Of a DNA stretch of 64,000 nucleotides, positions 55,932 through 64,000 are shown piece by piece. The notes under the pieces were generated by a model. That model was not told the origin of the DNA, ran no database searches, and worked only from the letters and a program-made list of their open reading frames with translations. How positions within the stretch are numbered: the first letter of the stretch is position 1; each line of letters starts with the position of its first letter. The translations under genes and the position numbers were made by a program. The stretch is from VXNE01 sp965116625. GTDB lineage: Bacteria; Pseudomonadota; Gammaproteobacteria; Pseudomonadales; Azotimanducaceae. The stretch lies in contig OZ220717.1 of the NCBI GenBank assembly GCA_965116625.1, positions 2,604,001 through 2,668,000 on the forward strand, given 5' to 3'.

Positions 55932-57047
55932 TCAGTCGCCGATGCCAGGCTTCGATGGCCGGGTCGAGTCGGCGTCTATCAACAACGGATCGGCGCCGAT
56001 CTGGATGATGCCCAGGCGGTAGCGCACGGCGTCGTCGAGCGTGTACGCCCCCGTGTTGGTGAGCGGAAACTGCTCGCTTGAGTGATGCACCTCGACCCTG
56101 TGTGGTCCCGGGACAACGCCGTGCGAAGCTGGAATCGAGAACCTGCCGTCCTCACCCCGAGAGGTCCGCACCCGCGCTGGCGGTGCATTGCCATCGAGCG
56201 GCAGAAGCGTCACCCAGGCCCTGCCCATGACTTTGCCGTCCAGTGTCACTCGACCGGTGACGGCCTGCCGCTCTCCTTGCGTCAGCAGTCCGCACCGGCG
56301 CAGCCAGTTCAGCATTAGCTTCGGCCAACCGCCAAAGTCCGGGTCTCCGGCGCCCAGTCCCGTGCCGTGTTCGCCGAATCCATAGATATGCAGTTCCGCC
56401 GCGACGCCGGCTTCCAGTAGCGCGTTGTAGAACAGGGTCGACTGGCTTGCGGGCACGATGCCGTCTTCGTGGGTGTGGACCAGGAACGTCGGCGGCGTGG
56501 ACGCGTTGACGCGGGTGTCCGCAGGCGTGTACTCGGCTTCCTTGCGCCCGCGCAGAATCCCGTTGATGACCGCATAGACCGGCACCAGGAAATCCGGCCG
56601 GCTCGAGACCCGCTCTATCGGGTCGACCGCGTTGGCGTCGCCCGCGTCCCACCGCGTGCCTACGGCCACGGCCAGGTGGCCACCGGCGGAAAAGCCGAGC
56701 ATCCCCAGTCTATTCGTCGCAACGCGCAGGTCGGCCGCACGATGCCGAACAAGCCTCACCGCCCGGAGCCCGTCCAGCAACGATACATCGGAGTGGTATC
56801 GCTCGCCGACCCGGTAACGCAGCACGAAAGCGGCGATGCCGCGCCGGTTCAGCCAGCGGGCCACCTGCAGGCCCGCCTCGTCCGATGAAAGTACGCGGTA
56901 GCCGCCGCCGGGATTGATGATGATCCCGGCACCGGTTGCGGTAGCCGGATCGGGCAGGTGCACGGTCACCTGCGGACGGTCGATAGCGAGGTCCCCAACG
57001 GCTTCGGGCGCTCCTTCGGGCCACAGCGGGATAGCGGTCTCGTTCAT
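55932..57047 (-). CDS. Alpha/beta hydrolase (acetyl-xylan-esterase-like)
   Basis: 371 residues from ATG at 57047. It begins IPLWPEGAP, has INPGGGYRVLSSDEAG with an HGGGY-like oxyanion loop, the nucleophile in LGMLGFSAGGHLAVAVG (G-x-S-x-G), VHTHEDGIVPASQS, and catalytic His in GFGEHGTGLG. The C-terminal 110 residues form a beta-rich add-on that resembles a carboxypeptidase-regulatory-like domain. It would deacetylate a sugar or small ester; inferred. Confidence 0.87.
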   Translation of the reverse strand: MNETAIPLWPEGAPEAVGDLAIDRPQVTVHLPDPATATGAGIIINPGGGYRVLSSDEAGLQVARWLNRRGIAAFVLRYRVGERYHSDVSLLDGLRAVRLVRHRAADLRVATNRLGMLGFSAGGHLAVAVGTRWDAGDANAVDPIERVSSRPDFLVPVYAVINGILRGRKEAEYTPADTRVNASTPPTFLVHTHEDGIVPASQSTLFYNALLEAGVAAELHIYGFGEHGTGLGAGDPDFGGWPKLMLNWLRRCGLLTQGERQAVTGRVTLDGKVMGRAWVTLLPLDGNAPPARVRTSRGEDGRFSIPASHGVVPGPHRVEVHHSSEQFPLTNTGAYTLDDAVRYRLGIIQIGADPLLIDADSTRPSKPGIGD

Positions 57048-57239
57048 TGGTTCGGGCCGATCGTTTCGAAGGGGTCGTGGTTCGTTGCATAGCCTACCAA
57101 CACTGAACGTGAGACGTGGTGTCACAAGCAAGCCGAAGCACGAACTTCCCCCTGACGTGCAGAGCGACACGGGTAGCGATCTTCGGCGGTCCCTTCACGG
57201 CTATCATTCACGCGTACCGATGGCTTCAGTGGTGATGCG

Positions 57240-59429
57240 ATGAGCCTTTCGCGCCGAAGATTCGTAGAGTCGTCAGCCTTGCTGACGGCTGCCGCGCTGA
57301 GCGGCAAGACTGCGGCGATCGAAGCATCCCGTGAGCGCGGTGGTGAGCGCCGCGGCAAGCCGAACATCGTCCTGGTCGTGCTCGACGACGTGGGTTTCGG
57401 CGACCTCGGCTGCTATGGGTCCGAGGTGCCCACGCCATGCATGGACCGTCTCGCGGCCCATGGCCTGCGCTACAACAACTTCCATGTTTCCTCGTTGTGT
57501 GCGCCGACCCGGGCCAGCTTGATGACCGGTATGAACGCCCATGCCGCGGGCGTGGGCAACATTGCCGAATGGGGCCGCGACCATCCCGGGTACCGGGGTT
57601 GGATACGCGACGACGTACGGACCTTGCCCGAACTCCTGAACCCGTGCGGTTACCGCAGTTATGCCGTCGGAAAGTGGCACCTGTCTCCTGTGACGGGGCG
57701 GAACGCGACGGGTCCGTTCGACCAGTGGCCGACGGGGCGCGGTTTCGATCACTGGTACGGCTTTCTCGGCGCGGCGGCCGACCACTGGCACCCGGAACTG
57801 TTCCGCAACCGCCATGCCGTCTATCCGGACAAGACCGGCGGTTATCACCTGACGGAGGACCTGGTCGATCAGTCCATCGACTTCATCAGGAACCACGTCG
57901 TGGCCTCCACCGACGTGCCTTTCTTCCTGTACCTGTCGTTCGGTGCCTGTCACTTTCCCTACCACGTCCCCCCTGACTACATGGTGCGCCATCGCGGCCG
58001 GTACGACGCCGGGTGGGACGCGGCGCGGGCGGAACGGTTCGCGCGCCAGCAGGCGACCGGGATTGCGCCGACCAACGCCGAACTCGCGCCGCGCAACCCT
58101 GGCGTTCCCGCCTGGGATGACATTTCGGACGATGAGCGGCGCTTCGGTGCCCGAACCCAGGAAGCCTTCGCAGGCTTCCTCCACCACACGGACGATCAAT
58201 TGCAGCGCCTGGTCGACTTTCTCGAAAGGGCCGGGCAACTCGAAGACACTGTGCTGATGGTGCTATCGGACAACGGCGCCGGTTCCTGGGGGCCTCCAGC
58301 CGGCCGGCTGGATGTGCATCGCGCCGTCTACATCGAACCGGAACCCATCGAGGAACTGATCGCCAACATCGACCTGGTGGGCAGCGACCAGAGCCAGCCG
58401 AGCTACGGGGCCGGGTGGGCGCAGGTCAGCAACACGCCGCTCAAGCTGTACAAGGGCGACACCTACGAAGGTGGAATCCGCGCCCCGCTGATCGTGCACT
58501 GGCCGGGCGGTGGACTGCCCGAAGACATGATCTGCGGGCAGTACCACCACGTCACCGACATCGTTCCGACGCTGCTCGGCCTGGCAGGTGGTCCGGATGA
58601 ACCGGTCGACGGCATGAGCTTCGCCTACACGTTCGCCTCCCCGGATGCGCCGACGCGCAAGCAGGTCCAGTTCTACGAGACCGCCGGCGACCGGGCTATC
58701 TGGGTCGACGGCTGGAAGGCCGTGACGCAGCACCGGGCCGGCACCGACTTCGAAGACGATTACTGGGCGCTGTATCACGCGCGGGACGACTTTTCCGAGA
58801 TCCACGATAGGGCAGGGGAGTTTCCGGATCGGGTGGCGGACATGACCACCCTCTGGCGCCGGGAAGCCGAGCGCAACAACGTGCTCCCGCTCGAGGACGA
58901 CCTGCTGTCGCTCGAAGCCGATGTCGCGCCGCGTCCCCGCTCCCGCTACGTGTTCTTCCCGGGGGCGACCCGGATCGACCGGCGCAATGCCCCGGACATC
59001 TTTCACCACGACTACGTGATTAGGGCGGAAGTCGAATTGACCACTGACTCGGCCAACGGTGTGTTGCTTGCCTCCGGCGACAGCATGGCGGGTTATGAGC
59101 TGTTGATGCGCGATGGGCATCTTGAATACGTCTATGTGTTCACGCGCGGCCGTCACTACTCGGCCAGGACACACGATCCCGTGCCCGCCGGGAAGCATGT
59201 GCTCACCTTGCGCGGCCGAAAGACGTCAGCGTCCGCGGGCCGCGTCGAACTGTTTGTCGACGGCCAGGCGTCCGGTGGTGTCGACCTCCCGAGGATGTGG
59301 GAAGTGAAGAGCCTGAATGCAGGCTTGCGTTGCGGGGAAAACCGCGGCGCCCCGATCAGCCGCCGGTACCGGGGCGCGTTCCGCTTCGACCAGACCCTGG
59401 AGCGGCTGACGGTGGAACTGGAGATCTGA
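57240..59429 (+). CDS. Tat-exported sulfatase with C-terminal extra domain
   Basis: 729 residues. Twin-arginine signal SRRRFVESSALLTAAAL at 4-20. IVLVVLDDVGFGD gives D49-D50, LCAPTRASLMTG gives formylglycine C87 in C-x-P-x-R91, and SDNGAGSWG supplies metal ligands. The C-terminal 170 residues form a beta-rich domain, possibly carbohydrate-binding. Related to the sulfatase at the left window edge. Sulfatase maturation of Tat substrates requires a formylglycine system not seen here. Confidence 0.92.
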   Translation: MSLSRRRFVESSALLTAAALSGKTAAIEASRERGGERRGKPNIVLVVLDDVGFGDLGCYGSEVPTPCMDRLAAHGLRYNNFHVSSLCAPTRASLMTGMNAHAAGVGNIAEWGRDHPGYRGWIRDDVRTLPELLNPCGYRSYAVGKWHLSPVTGRNATGPFDQWPTGRGFDHWYGFLGAAADHWHPELFRNRHAVYPDKTGGYHLTEDLVDQSIDFIRNHVVASTDVPFFLYLSFGACHFPYHVPPDYMVRHRGRYDAGWDAARAERFARQQATGIAPTNAELAPRNPGVPAWDDISDDERRFGARTQEAFAGFLHHTDDQLQRLVDFLERAGQLEDTVLMVLSDNGAGSWGPPAGRLDVHRAVYIEPEPIEELIANIDLVGSDQSQPSYGAGWAQVSNTPLKLYKGDTYEGGIRAPLIVHWPGGGLPEDMICGQYHHVTDIVPTLLGLAGGPDEPVDGMSFAYTFASPDAPTRKQVQFYETAGDRAIWVDGWKAVTQHRAGTDFEDDYWALYHARDDFSEIHDRAGEFPDRVADMTTLWRREAERNNVLPLEDDLLSLEADVAPRPRSRYVFFPGATRIDRRNAPDIFHHDYVIRAEVELTTDSANGVLLASGDSMAGYELLMRDGHLEYVYVFTRGRHYSARTHDPVPAGKHVLTLRGRKTSASAGRVELFVDGQASGGVDLPRMWEVKSLNAGLRCGENRGAPISRRYRGAFRFDQTLERLTVELEI

Positions 59430-59478
59430 GGAGGGTTAGGGAGGCCCGTGGGACTGTTTGAACACGGGCAGGCATCGA

Positions 59479-60129
59479 ATGCGCAGGATACTGATTCGAG
59501 ATCGTTCTGAAGAGCACGATTTGATCCGCGGGACGCGGGATTACTACGAACACAATGCCGAGGAGTACTTCCGTGCCACCGCAGAAGGGAAGACATCGAA
59601 GGCATATCGGTTGTTCTTGCGCGGCCTGCCGAAAGACGCGCGGATCCTGGACGCAGGATGCGGCTCCGGCCGAGACACGGCGTTTTTCCTGCGGCGGGGA
59701 TACGACGTGTCGGCGTTCGATGCGTCGGCGGCGCTATGCCGGCTCAGTACAGGCCTCACGGGCGTGCTTACACGACAACTACGGTTCCAGGAGTTCGGCG
59801 AGATCGAGCAGTACGACGGTGTCTGGGCGTCCGCTTCGCTGCTCCACGTGCCGAGTGTCGAACTGCCGGACTGCATTTCGCGGTTGGTTCGCGCGCTCAA
59901 GCCCGGCGGCGTGATGTACATGTCGTTCAAGCATGGTCCGGGAGAACGCGTGGCACCGGAAGGTCGGTTTTTCGCGGATCAGACCTCGGACGGTCTGCAG
60001 TCGCTTCTTGACGAAGTGGGAGGAACCGGAACAGAGAAGCTGTGGGTGACCGCGGGCACGGGGGTATATGGCGATCCCACCTGCTGGGTGAACGCGGTGA
60101 TACGGAAGACCTTCAACGCTCCGTGTTGA
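59479..60129 (+). CDS. Class I SAM-dependent methyltransferase
   Basis: 216 residues from ATG at 59479 (GGCAGG upstream); an upstream TTG at 59458 is possible. Motif I is ILDAGCGSGRDTAFFLRRG, then YDVSAFDASAALC and the post-II strand with SLLHVP. It is a small generic methyltransferase close to TehB-like proteins. It converges on the binding-protein gene with a 17-base overlap. Confidence 0.9.
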   Translation: MRRILIRDRSEEHDLIRGTRDYYEHNAEEYFRATAEGKTSKAYRLFLRGLPKDARILDAGCGSGRDTAFFLRRGYDVSAFDASAALCRLSTGLTGVLTRQLRFQEFGEIEQYDGVWASASLLHVPSVELPDCISRLVRALKPGGVMYMSFKHGPGERVAPEGRFFADQTSDGLQSLLDEVGGTGTEKLWVTAGTGVYGDPTCWVNAVIRKTFNAPC

Positions 60130-61939
60130 GCCGCGCCGCCCTGGATTCGTCGTACCACCAGCCGTCGGGGTAGGCGGGTCGATAGAGTGGTTCGGGCGGG
60201 CGTCCGAACTTGTCCCAGTGCAGCGTGCGGCGCTGATCGATCGCGTACAGCGGGATCAGGTAATGGTCCCAGAGCAACACACGGTCGAGGGCGCGGCAGG
60301 CCGCGATCACCTGATCGAGGGTCTCGGCCGCCTCCGCGCTCTCGACGAGATGGTCGACCAGGGGATCGCTGACGCCGGTAACGTTGCGAGAGCCGTCCTT
60401 CGCTGTCGAGGTGGAGTGGAAGTGGGCACGCAGCTCAAGCGTCGGCGGCATCAGGATGCCGTAGTCCTGGACGAGCCCGTCGTATTCCCGGCGGCGGAAG
60501 CGATTGGTGTACTGGACGGTATCCACGAGACGGATCTTCGCCTCGATGCCGAGCCGCCCAAGCGCTCGGGACCAGGGCAACAGGATTCGGGTGTTGGTGG
60601 GATCCAGGGTCAGCAACTCGAGGGTGAACGGTGTCCCGCCGGCATCGCGCAGTGCGCCGTCGTCGAAGTGCCAGCCGGATGCGGCGAGCAGGTTCCGCGC
60701 CGTGAGCAGGTTCTCGTTGGACGCAGCCCGGCTTCCGGTCCCCGGATAGTCGAAAGGTCGCTCGAAGAGTGCGGCAGGCAGTGCGTGCCGGAACGGCGAC
60801 AGCAGGGCCAACTCGTCCTCGCTGGGCAAGCCGGTGGCCGACAGGATGGTCCCGGGCCAGTAACTTAGTGCCCGCGTGCGCTCGCCATGGTACAGCTTCT
60901 CGTTGATCCACTCGTAGTTCAACGCCAGTGCGAGCGCCTTTCGAACTCGCCGGTCTGCCAATCTGGGCACCTGGCTGTTGAGGATGATCGCGACCCCGAT
61001 GCCAACCGATATGCCGTACTCCCGGCGGATCTTCCTGATCCGTCCGCTGTCGAGATCGGGGCCCTGGTAGCCGCTCACCCAGTACCGAATATCGCTTTCA
61101 TCCAGGATGTCGATCAATCCCTTGCGGAACGCTTCCCTTGCGACGGTGGCGTCGCGGTACACCTCGTAGCGCACCGTATCGAAGTTGTACCGGCCCCTGT
61201 TGAGAGGCAGGTCCCTCCCCCAATAGCCCGGATCGCGTTGGTACTCGATATAGCGGCCCGCTTTCACCTGCCTGATGCGATAAGGCCCGCTGGAGACGGG
61301 TGGCTCAAGGGTATGGGCAGTCAGATCCCGGTCGCGCCAATAGTGCTGCGGCAGGATGGGGATGTACTGGATCAGCGTGACGTGATCGTGCGTCAGGGGC
61401 GCGATCAGGCGAAACGCCACGTGGCGTTCGTCCAGCGCCTCGACCGACTCGATGAAGCGGAAGAAGTAGCCGGCCCCCAACTGGGCCTTGTGCGTCTCGA
61501 AGGTGAACACGACATCACCGGCGGTGATCGGCACGCCGTCGTCCCACCTGGCCTCCGGATGGATTCTGAACACGATGGTCCGGTCGTCGCCGGTAACCGC
61601 GATGCCGTCCGCAAGCCGGCCGTAGAACGCGGTGATCTCGTCGCCGCTGCGCACGATGAGCGTGTCGCCGCGATAGTTGTATCCGGACGGGGCGCCGGTC
61701 TCCCCCTGTGGCATGGGAGCAAGCGTATTGAACGAAAGGGGGTGTGCCAGAACCAGCTTGCCGCCCTTGGGGGCGTCCGGATTCAGGTAGTCGAAGTGGG
61801 TGAAGTCGGCGGGATACTTGAGGTCCTGGAAGAAGGCGATCCCGTGCTTGAACTCCAGGTCCTCCAGAGCGACCGCATCGGCGCCGCAAGCGAAGACCCA
61901 GATCAGGAGAGCGAGACCGAGCCGTGTTGGCCTGTTCAT
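60113..61939 (-). CDS. YejA-like extracellular solute-binding protein (family 5)
   Basis: 608 residues from ATG at 61939. Signal peptide with ...LIWVFACGADAVA. The core LEFKHGIAFFQDLKYPADFT, then HFDYLNPDAPKGGKLVLAHP and YPGTGSRAAS, resembles YejA, the binding protein of the E. coli Yej oligopeptide/microcin C transporter. No permease or ATPase gene follows. A role in peptide scavenging is inferred. Confidence 0.85.
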   Translation of the reverse strand: MNRPTRLGLALLIWVFACGADAVALEDLEFKHGIAFFQDLKYPADFTHFDYLNPDAPKGGKLVLAHPLSFNTLAPMPQGETGAPSGYNYRGDTLIVRSGDEITAFYGRLADGIAVTGDDRTIVFRIHPEARWDDGVPITAGDVVFTFETHKAQLGAGYFFRFIESVEALDERHVAFRLIAPLTHDHVTLIQYIPILPQHYWRDRDLTAHTLEPPVSSGPYRIRQVKAGRYIEYQRDPGYWGRDLPLNRGRYNFDTVRYEVYRDATVAREAFRKGLIDILDESDIRYWVSGYQGPDLDSGRIRKIRREYGISVGIGVAIILNSQVPRLADRRVRKALALALNYEWINEKLYHGERTRALSYWPGTILSATGLPSEDELALLSPFRHALPAALFERPFDYPGTGSRAASNENLLTARNLLAASGWHFDDGALRDAGGTPFTLELLTLDPTNTRILLPWSRALGRLGIEAKIRLVDTVQYTNRFRRREYDGLVQDYGILMPPTLELRAHFHSTSTAKDGSRNVTGVSDPLVDHLVESAEAAETLDQVIAACRALDRVLLWDHYLIPLYAIDQRRTLHWDKFGRPPEPLYRPAYPDGWWYDESRAARLNTER

Positions 61940-62285
61940 TGACGCGGCTCGTGCCGGTTGACTCAATTCGTCAATCATTCTATGAAGTTATTATTTCAAC
62001 TAATTGAATTATTGACATATTTACGGAGATAGACAGGGGTGGGACCAGCGTTCAAGCGCTTGTTTCCCTGTTGTCGTCATGGTTCCGAAACCCCACGCCC
62101 AACCCAATACTGAACGTTAGACGCCGCGCAACGGTGTGGCAATATCATCATCCGCCAAGGGTCAGGTGAGGGTGGTCATGCAGGTGCGTTGCCATGGATC
62201 GGAGGCTGGGTTACGGTCTCGGCATCGTTCCGCTCGCCAATGGATCTGGCCAGTCGCCTGTATGCTTGCGACCCTTGCCCTGGAG
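61940..62285. other. 346-base divergent intergenic region, AT-rich core
   Basis: The stretch 61981-62030 is strikingly AT-rich in this GC-rich genome and contains TTCAA-N4-TTGAA symmetry and TTGACA on the plus strand. It probably holds promoters for the binding-protein gene and the small secreted protein. 62050-62285 is a GC-rich leader with no other gene seen. Confidence 0.4.
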
Positions 62286-62849
62286 ATGATCACCGAACGT
62301 ATTGCACCGGTCCGTGCGAAAGTGCGCCTGGCGGCGATGATCGTGTTGCTGTCTTCCGGTTTCTCGATCGCGCAGGAGGACGGGGCAATCGCGCCGCTAC
62401 GCGCTACCACGTTGAGCGGGGTCGAGGTGTCCGTGCCGGATCCGGAAAGGGCTGCCGTTCTCGTAGTCGGATTCGGTCGGTCTGCGGGACGACAGGTGCG
62501 CCTCTGGCGGCGCCACATCGACGGAATCGATTCCGCGCCATCTGTCGCGTCGGTGCTGGTCATCGACGACATGCCGCGGCTTGTTCGAGGCGTTGTCACC
62601 CGGACGCTTCGCGGCGAGGTGTCCGGGGAGAGACAGGATTCGATCTACCTCGTGACCGAAGATGGCGAGGCCTGGCGCAATCTGGCGCAGGTCGACGACA
62701 CCGACGGCCCGGACGACGCCTACGTGCTGCGCCTTGATGGCAAGGGAAAGGTCTGCTTCCGCCATGTCGGCGCGGTTACCGACGCCGCTGCGTCGGCACT
62801 GCTCGCGGCCGACTGTGGCCTGGGGGTCGCCGAACCGCTGACAGACTGA
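62286..62849 (+). CDS. Exported protein of unknown function
   Basis: 187 residues if started at ATG 62286; 62262 or 62136 are alternatives and none has a strong ribosome site. A hydrophobic signal sequence (VRLAAMIVLLSSGFSIAQ) is followed by a mixed domain with SAGRQVRLWRRHIDGID and VCFRHVGAVTDAAASA. Weakly thioredoxin-like in strand order, but no redox motif is present. I do not recognise it. It precedes the efflux adaptor gene by 300 bases. Confidence 0.5.
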   Translation: MITERIAPVRAKVRLAAMIVLLSSGFSIAQEDGAIAPLRATTLSGVEVSVPDPERAAVLVVGFGRSAGRQVRLWRRHIDGIDSAPSVASVLVIDDMPRLVRGVVTRTLRGEVSGERQDSIYLVTEDGEAWRNLAQVDDTDGPDDAYVLRLDGKGKVCFRHVGAVTDAAASALLAADCGLGVAEPLTD

Positions 62850-63149
62850 CAGATCTCGCAGCACTCCGCCGCAGGTTGCCGACGAGACAACGGTGCCAGG
62901 CGCAGGTGTGGGACGGGCGGGATAGTCGGGATGAGAGAGAAAGTGGGGGGTCTGGCCGGGTGAAATGCGGCGCGGGCGATCGACGCCACTGTAGCGTCTT
63001 GTTCCGGGGGTCGTTGCTGTTCATTCCCGCCGGACTTGGATACGCTCCAAACAGATTTGTGGTCGGTCGTGCGTGTGCGGTCGTACCGGTGGAGGTGCCA
63101 ACCCCTGCTTGGCATTGGGAGACGGGAACACAGATAGAGGGACAGGGTT
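62850..63149. other. 300-base intergenic region before the efflux adaptor
   Basis: No gene or clear promoter is seen. It contains a small TTGGA-N5-TCCAA dyad near 63037-63052 and GC-rich stretches. AGGGACAGG just before the adaptor ATG is its ribosome site. Confidence 0.4.
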
Positions 63150-64000
63150 ATGGCGGATACTGCAGAGCGCAAGTCGCGCGGCTGGGTCGGCTGGGCGCAG
63201 GTTGGACTGCTCGCAATTGCGCTGGCTGCCGGCATCTACTTCGCCAGGGCGCCGAGCGTGACGCCAATAGGCGAGGAATCGATCCGCAGCGCGGAATCAC
63301 CGTCCGTGCGGGTGCTGCACCCGGTAGCCGGTTCGCATTCGCTGACGGTGGCGCTCACCGGTGAAGTGCATGCGCGGGCGCCGGTCGCGTTGCGTCCCCT
63401 GGCATCCGGACGCGTGGTCGAAGTCTCGCCCGCACTACGTGCCGGCGGGACATTCAGCGCTGGCGAAACGCTATTGGTGGTGGATCCGGAGGATGCCGAG
63501 CTGAGGCTCGAAAGGGCGCAGGGAATGCTGGACGCGGCGCGCGGACGGTTGCGCCGCCACAGGGACCAGGGGGCGCTGGACGCCGAACAGTATCGCGAAC
63601 GACACCCAGGAGCGGACGTCCCCGCATCGGTTGCCCGCCTGGGCCGGATCGAACGTTTCGAGGGCCGTGTGCGGGCGGCTATTGCGGACGTAAAGCTGGC
63701 CGAGTTGCGGTTGTCCGAAACGCGTTTCTCGCTGCCCTTCGACGGCACCGTGATCGCAGCACCCGTGTCGGTTGGCGAGGTCGTCTCACGCGCGAACGGT
63801 GTCGGCACCGTGTTCCGGACCGGCCACCTCGAGGCGCGCGCGCCGATTCAGGTGGCTGACCTTGCGTACCTCGGCGATCCCCGCGGCCGGCCGGCCGCTG
63901 TTCTCGCCGGTGGGCAACGCTTCGAGGCGGTGGTCTCGCAGGTCTCGTCTGTGCTGGCGCCGCGCACGCGGCTGTCCATGCTGCTGCTGGACTTTGCCGA
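63150..64000 (+). CDS. RND efflux periplasmic adaptor (HlyD/MFP family), C-terminus beyond window
   Basis: 283 residues visible from ATG at 63150, with GAGGGACAGG upstream. N-terminal membrane anchor WAQVGLLAIALAAGIYF, a barrel-sandwich half (VALRPLASGRVVEVSPALRA, GETLLVVDP), a helical-hairpin segment, the returning strand (LPFDGTVIAAPVSVGEVVSR), and the start of the beta barrel (APIQVADLAYLGDP). It links an inner-membrane RND pump to an outer-membrane channel. Truncated by the window edge; pump genes probably follow. Confidence 0.9.
   Translation, partial: MADTAERKSRGWVGWAQVGLLAIALAAGIYFARAPSVTPIGEESIRSAESPSVRVLHPVAGSHSLTVALTGEVHARAPVALRPLASGRVVEVSPALRAGGTFSAGETLLVVDPEDAELRLERAQGMLDAARGRLRRHRDQGALDAEQYRERHPGADVPASVARLGRIERFEGRVRAAIADVKLAELRLSETRFSLPFDGTVIAAPVSVGEVVSRANGVGTVFRTGHLEARAPIQVADLAYLGDPRGRPAAVLAGGQRFEAVVSQVSSVLAPRTRLSMLLLDFA

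Overview
The window is high-GC bacterial DNA with dense coding on both strands. Several signals point to a gammaproteobacterium. The damage-inducible imuA-imuB-dnaE2 operon has two LexA boxes of the CTGT-N8-ACAG type, not the alphaproteobacterial or Gram-positive types. The cell envelope is Gram-negative (TonB-dependent receptor, lipoprotein, RND/HlyD adaptor, Tat substrate), and an Lrp/ald pair and a YejA-like binding protein are present. Three formylglycine sulfatases, a GH127-type glycosidase, a PhyH-type dioxygenase and many toxin-antitoxin remnants would fit a marine or host-associated lifestyle. That last point is inference; no rRNA or other taxonomic marker is present.

Layout. 1-1067: 5' part of a sulfatase cut by the window edge. 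1.3-7.6 kb: a compositionally distinct, AT-richer island of two convergent operons. The plus operon encodes a winged-helix protein, an ORC/Cdc6-like AAA+ ATPase and a PD-(D/E)XK nuclease. The minus operon encodes a small ORF, a Dam-like (D12) adenine methyltransferase, a DGQHR protein and a HEPN-like protein, joined by 4-base overlaps. A tRNA-Ser(TGA) gene flanks it at 7.8 kb. I do not recognise this seven-gene set as a named system; it is the best candidate here for an undescribed modification/restriction defence locus.

8-10 kb: a DUF2332 protein and two orphan antitoxins. 10-15.7 kb: the SOS mutasome operon imuA-imuB-dnaE2 with tandem LexA boxes. 15.8-17.3 kb: a toxin-antitoxin cluster (unknown 59-aa protein, HicB-like, HigA-like, Phd/VapC). 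17.3-19.5 kb: a flavoprotein-SelD fusion, then an MFS transporter. 21.1-23.0 kb: a second toxin-antitoxin scar (broken brnT, an antitoxin-like tail fused to a glycosylase-like domain, a zeta-like kinase).

23.0-28.5 kb: an overlapping operon of a GCS2 ligase, an AstE-like zinc hydrolase and a MetX acyltransferase, then divergent lrp and ald. 28.5-33 kb: TonB receptor and partner beta-helix lipoprotein. 33-39.7 kb: a CmcJ-like oxygenase, a DUF2188 protein, a PhyH dioxygenase with HEAT repeats, a histidine phosphatase, a sodium:solute symporter and a LysR remnant lacking its HTH.

40-44.3 kb: an amino-acid catabolic operon (tryptophan dioxygenase, kynureninase, fumarylacetoacetase, maleylacetoacetate isomerase) preceded by an unusual six-copy 18-20 bp repeat. 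44.3-62 kb: a mosaic of hydrolases and small-molecule enzymes (GH127-like, TlpA-like, SDR, YdjM-like, DUF3500, GPP34, two sulfatases, beta-lactamase fold, two methyltransferases, a MetE-like protein, an alpha/beta hydrolase) and a YejA-like binding protein. 62-64 kb: a secreted unknown and the start of an RND efflux adaptor running off the right edge.
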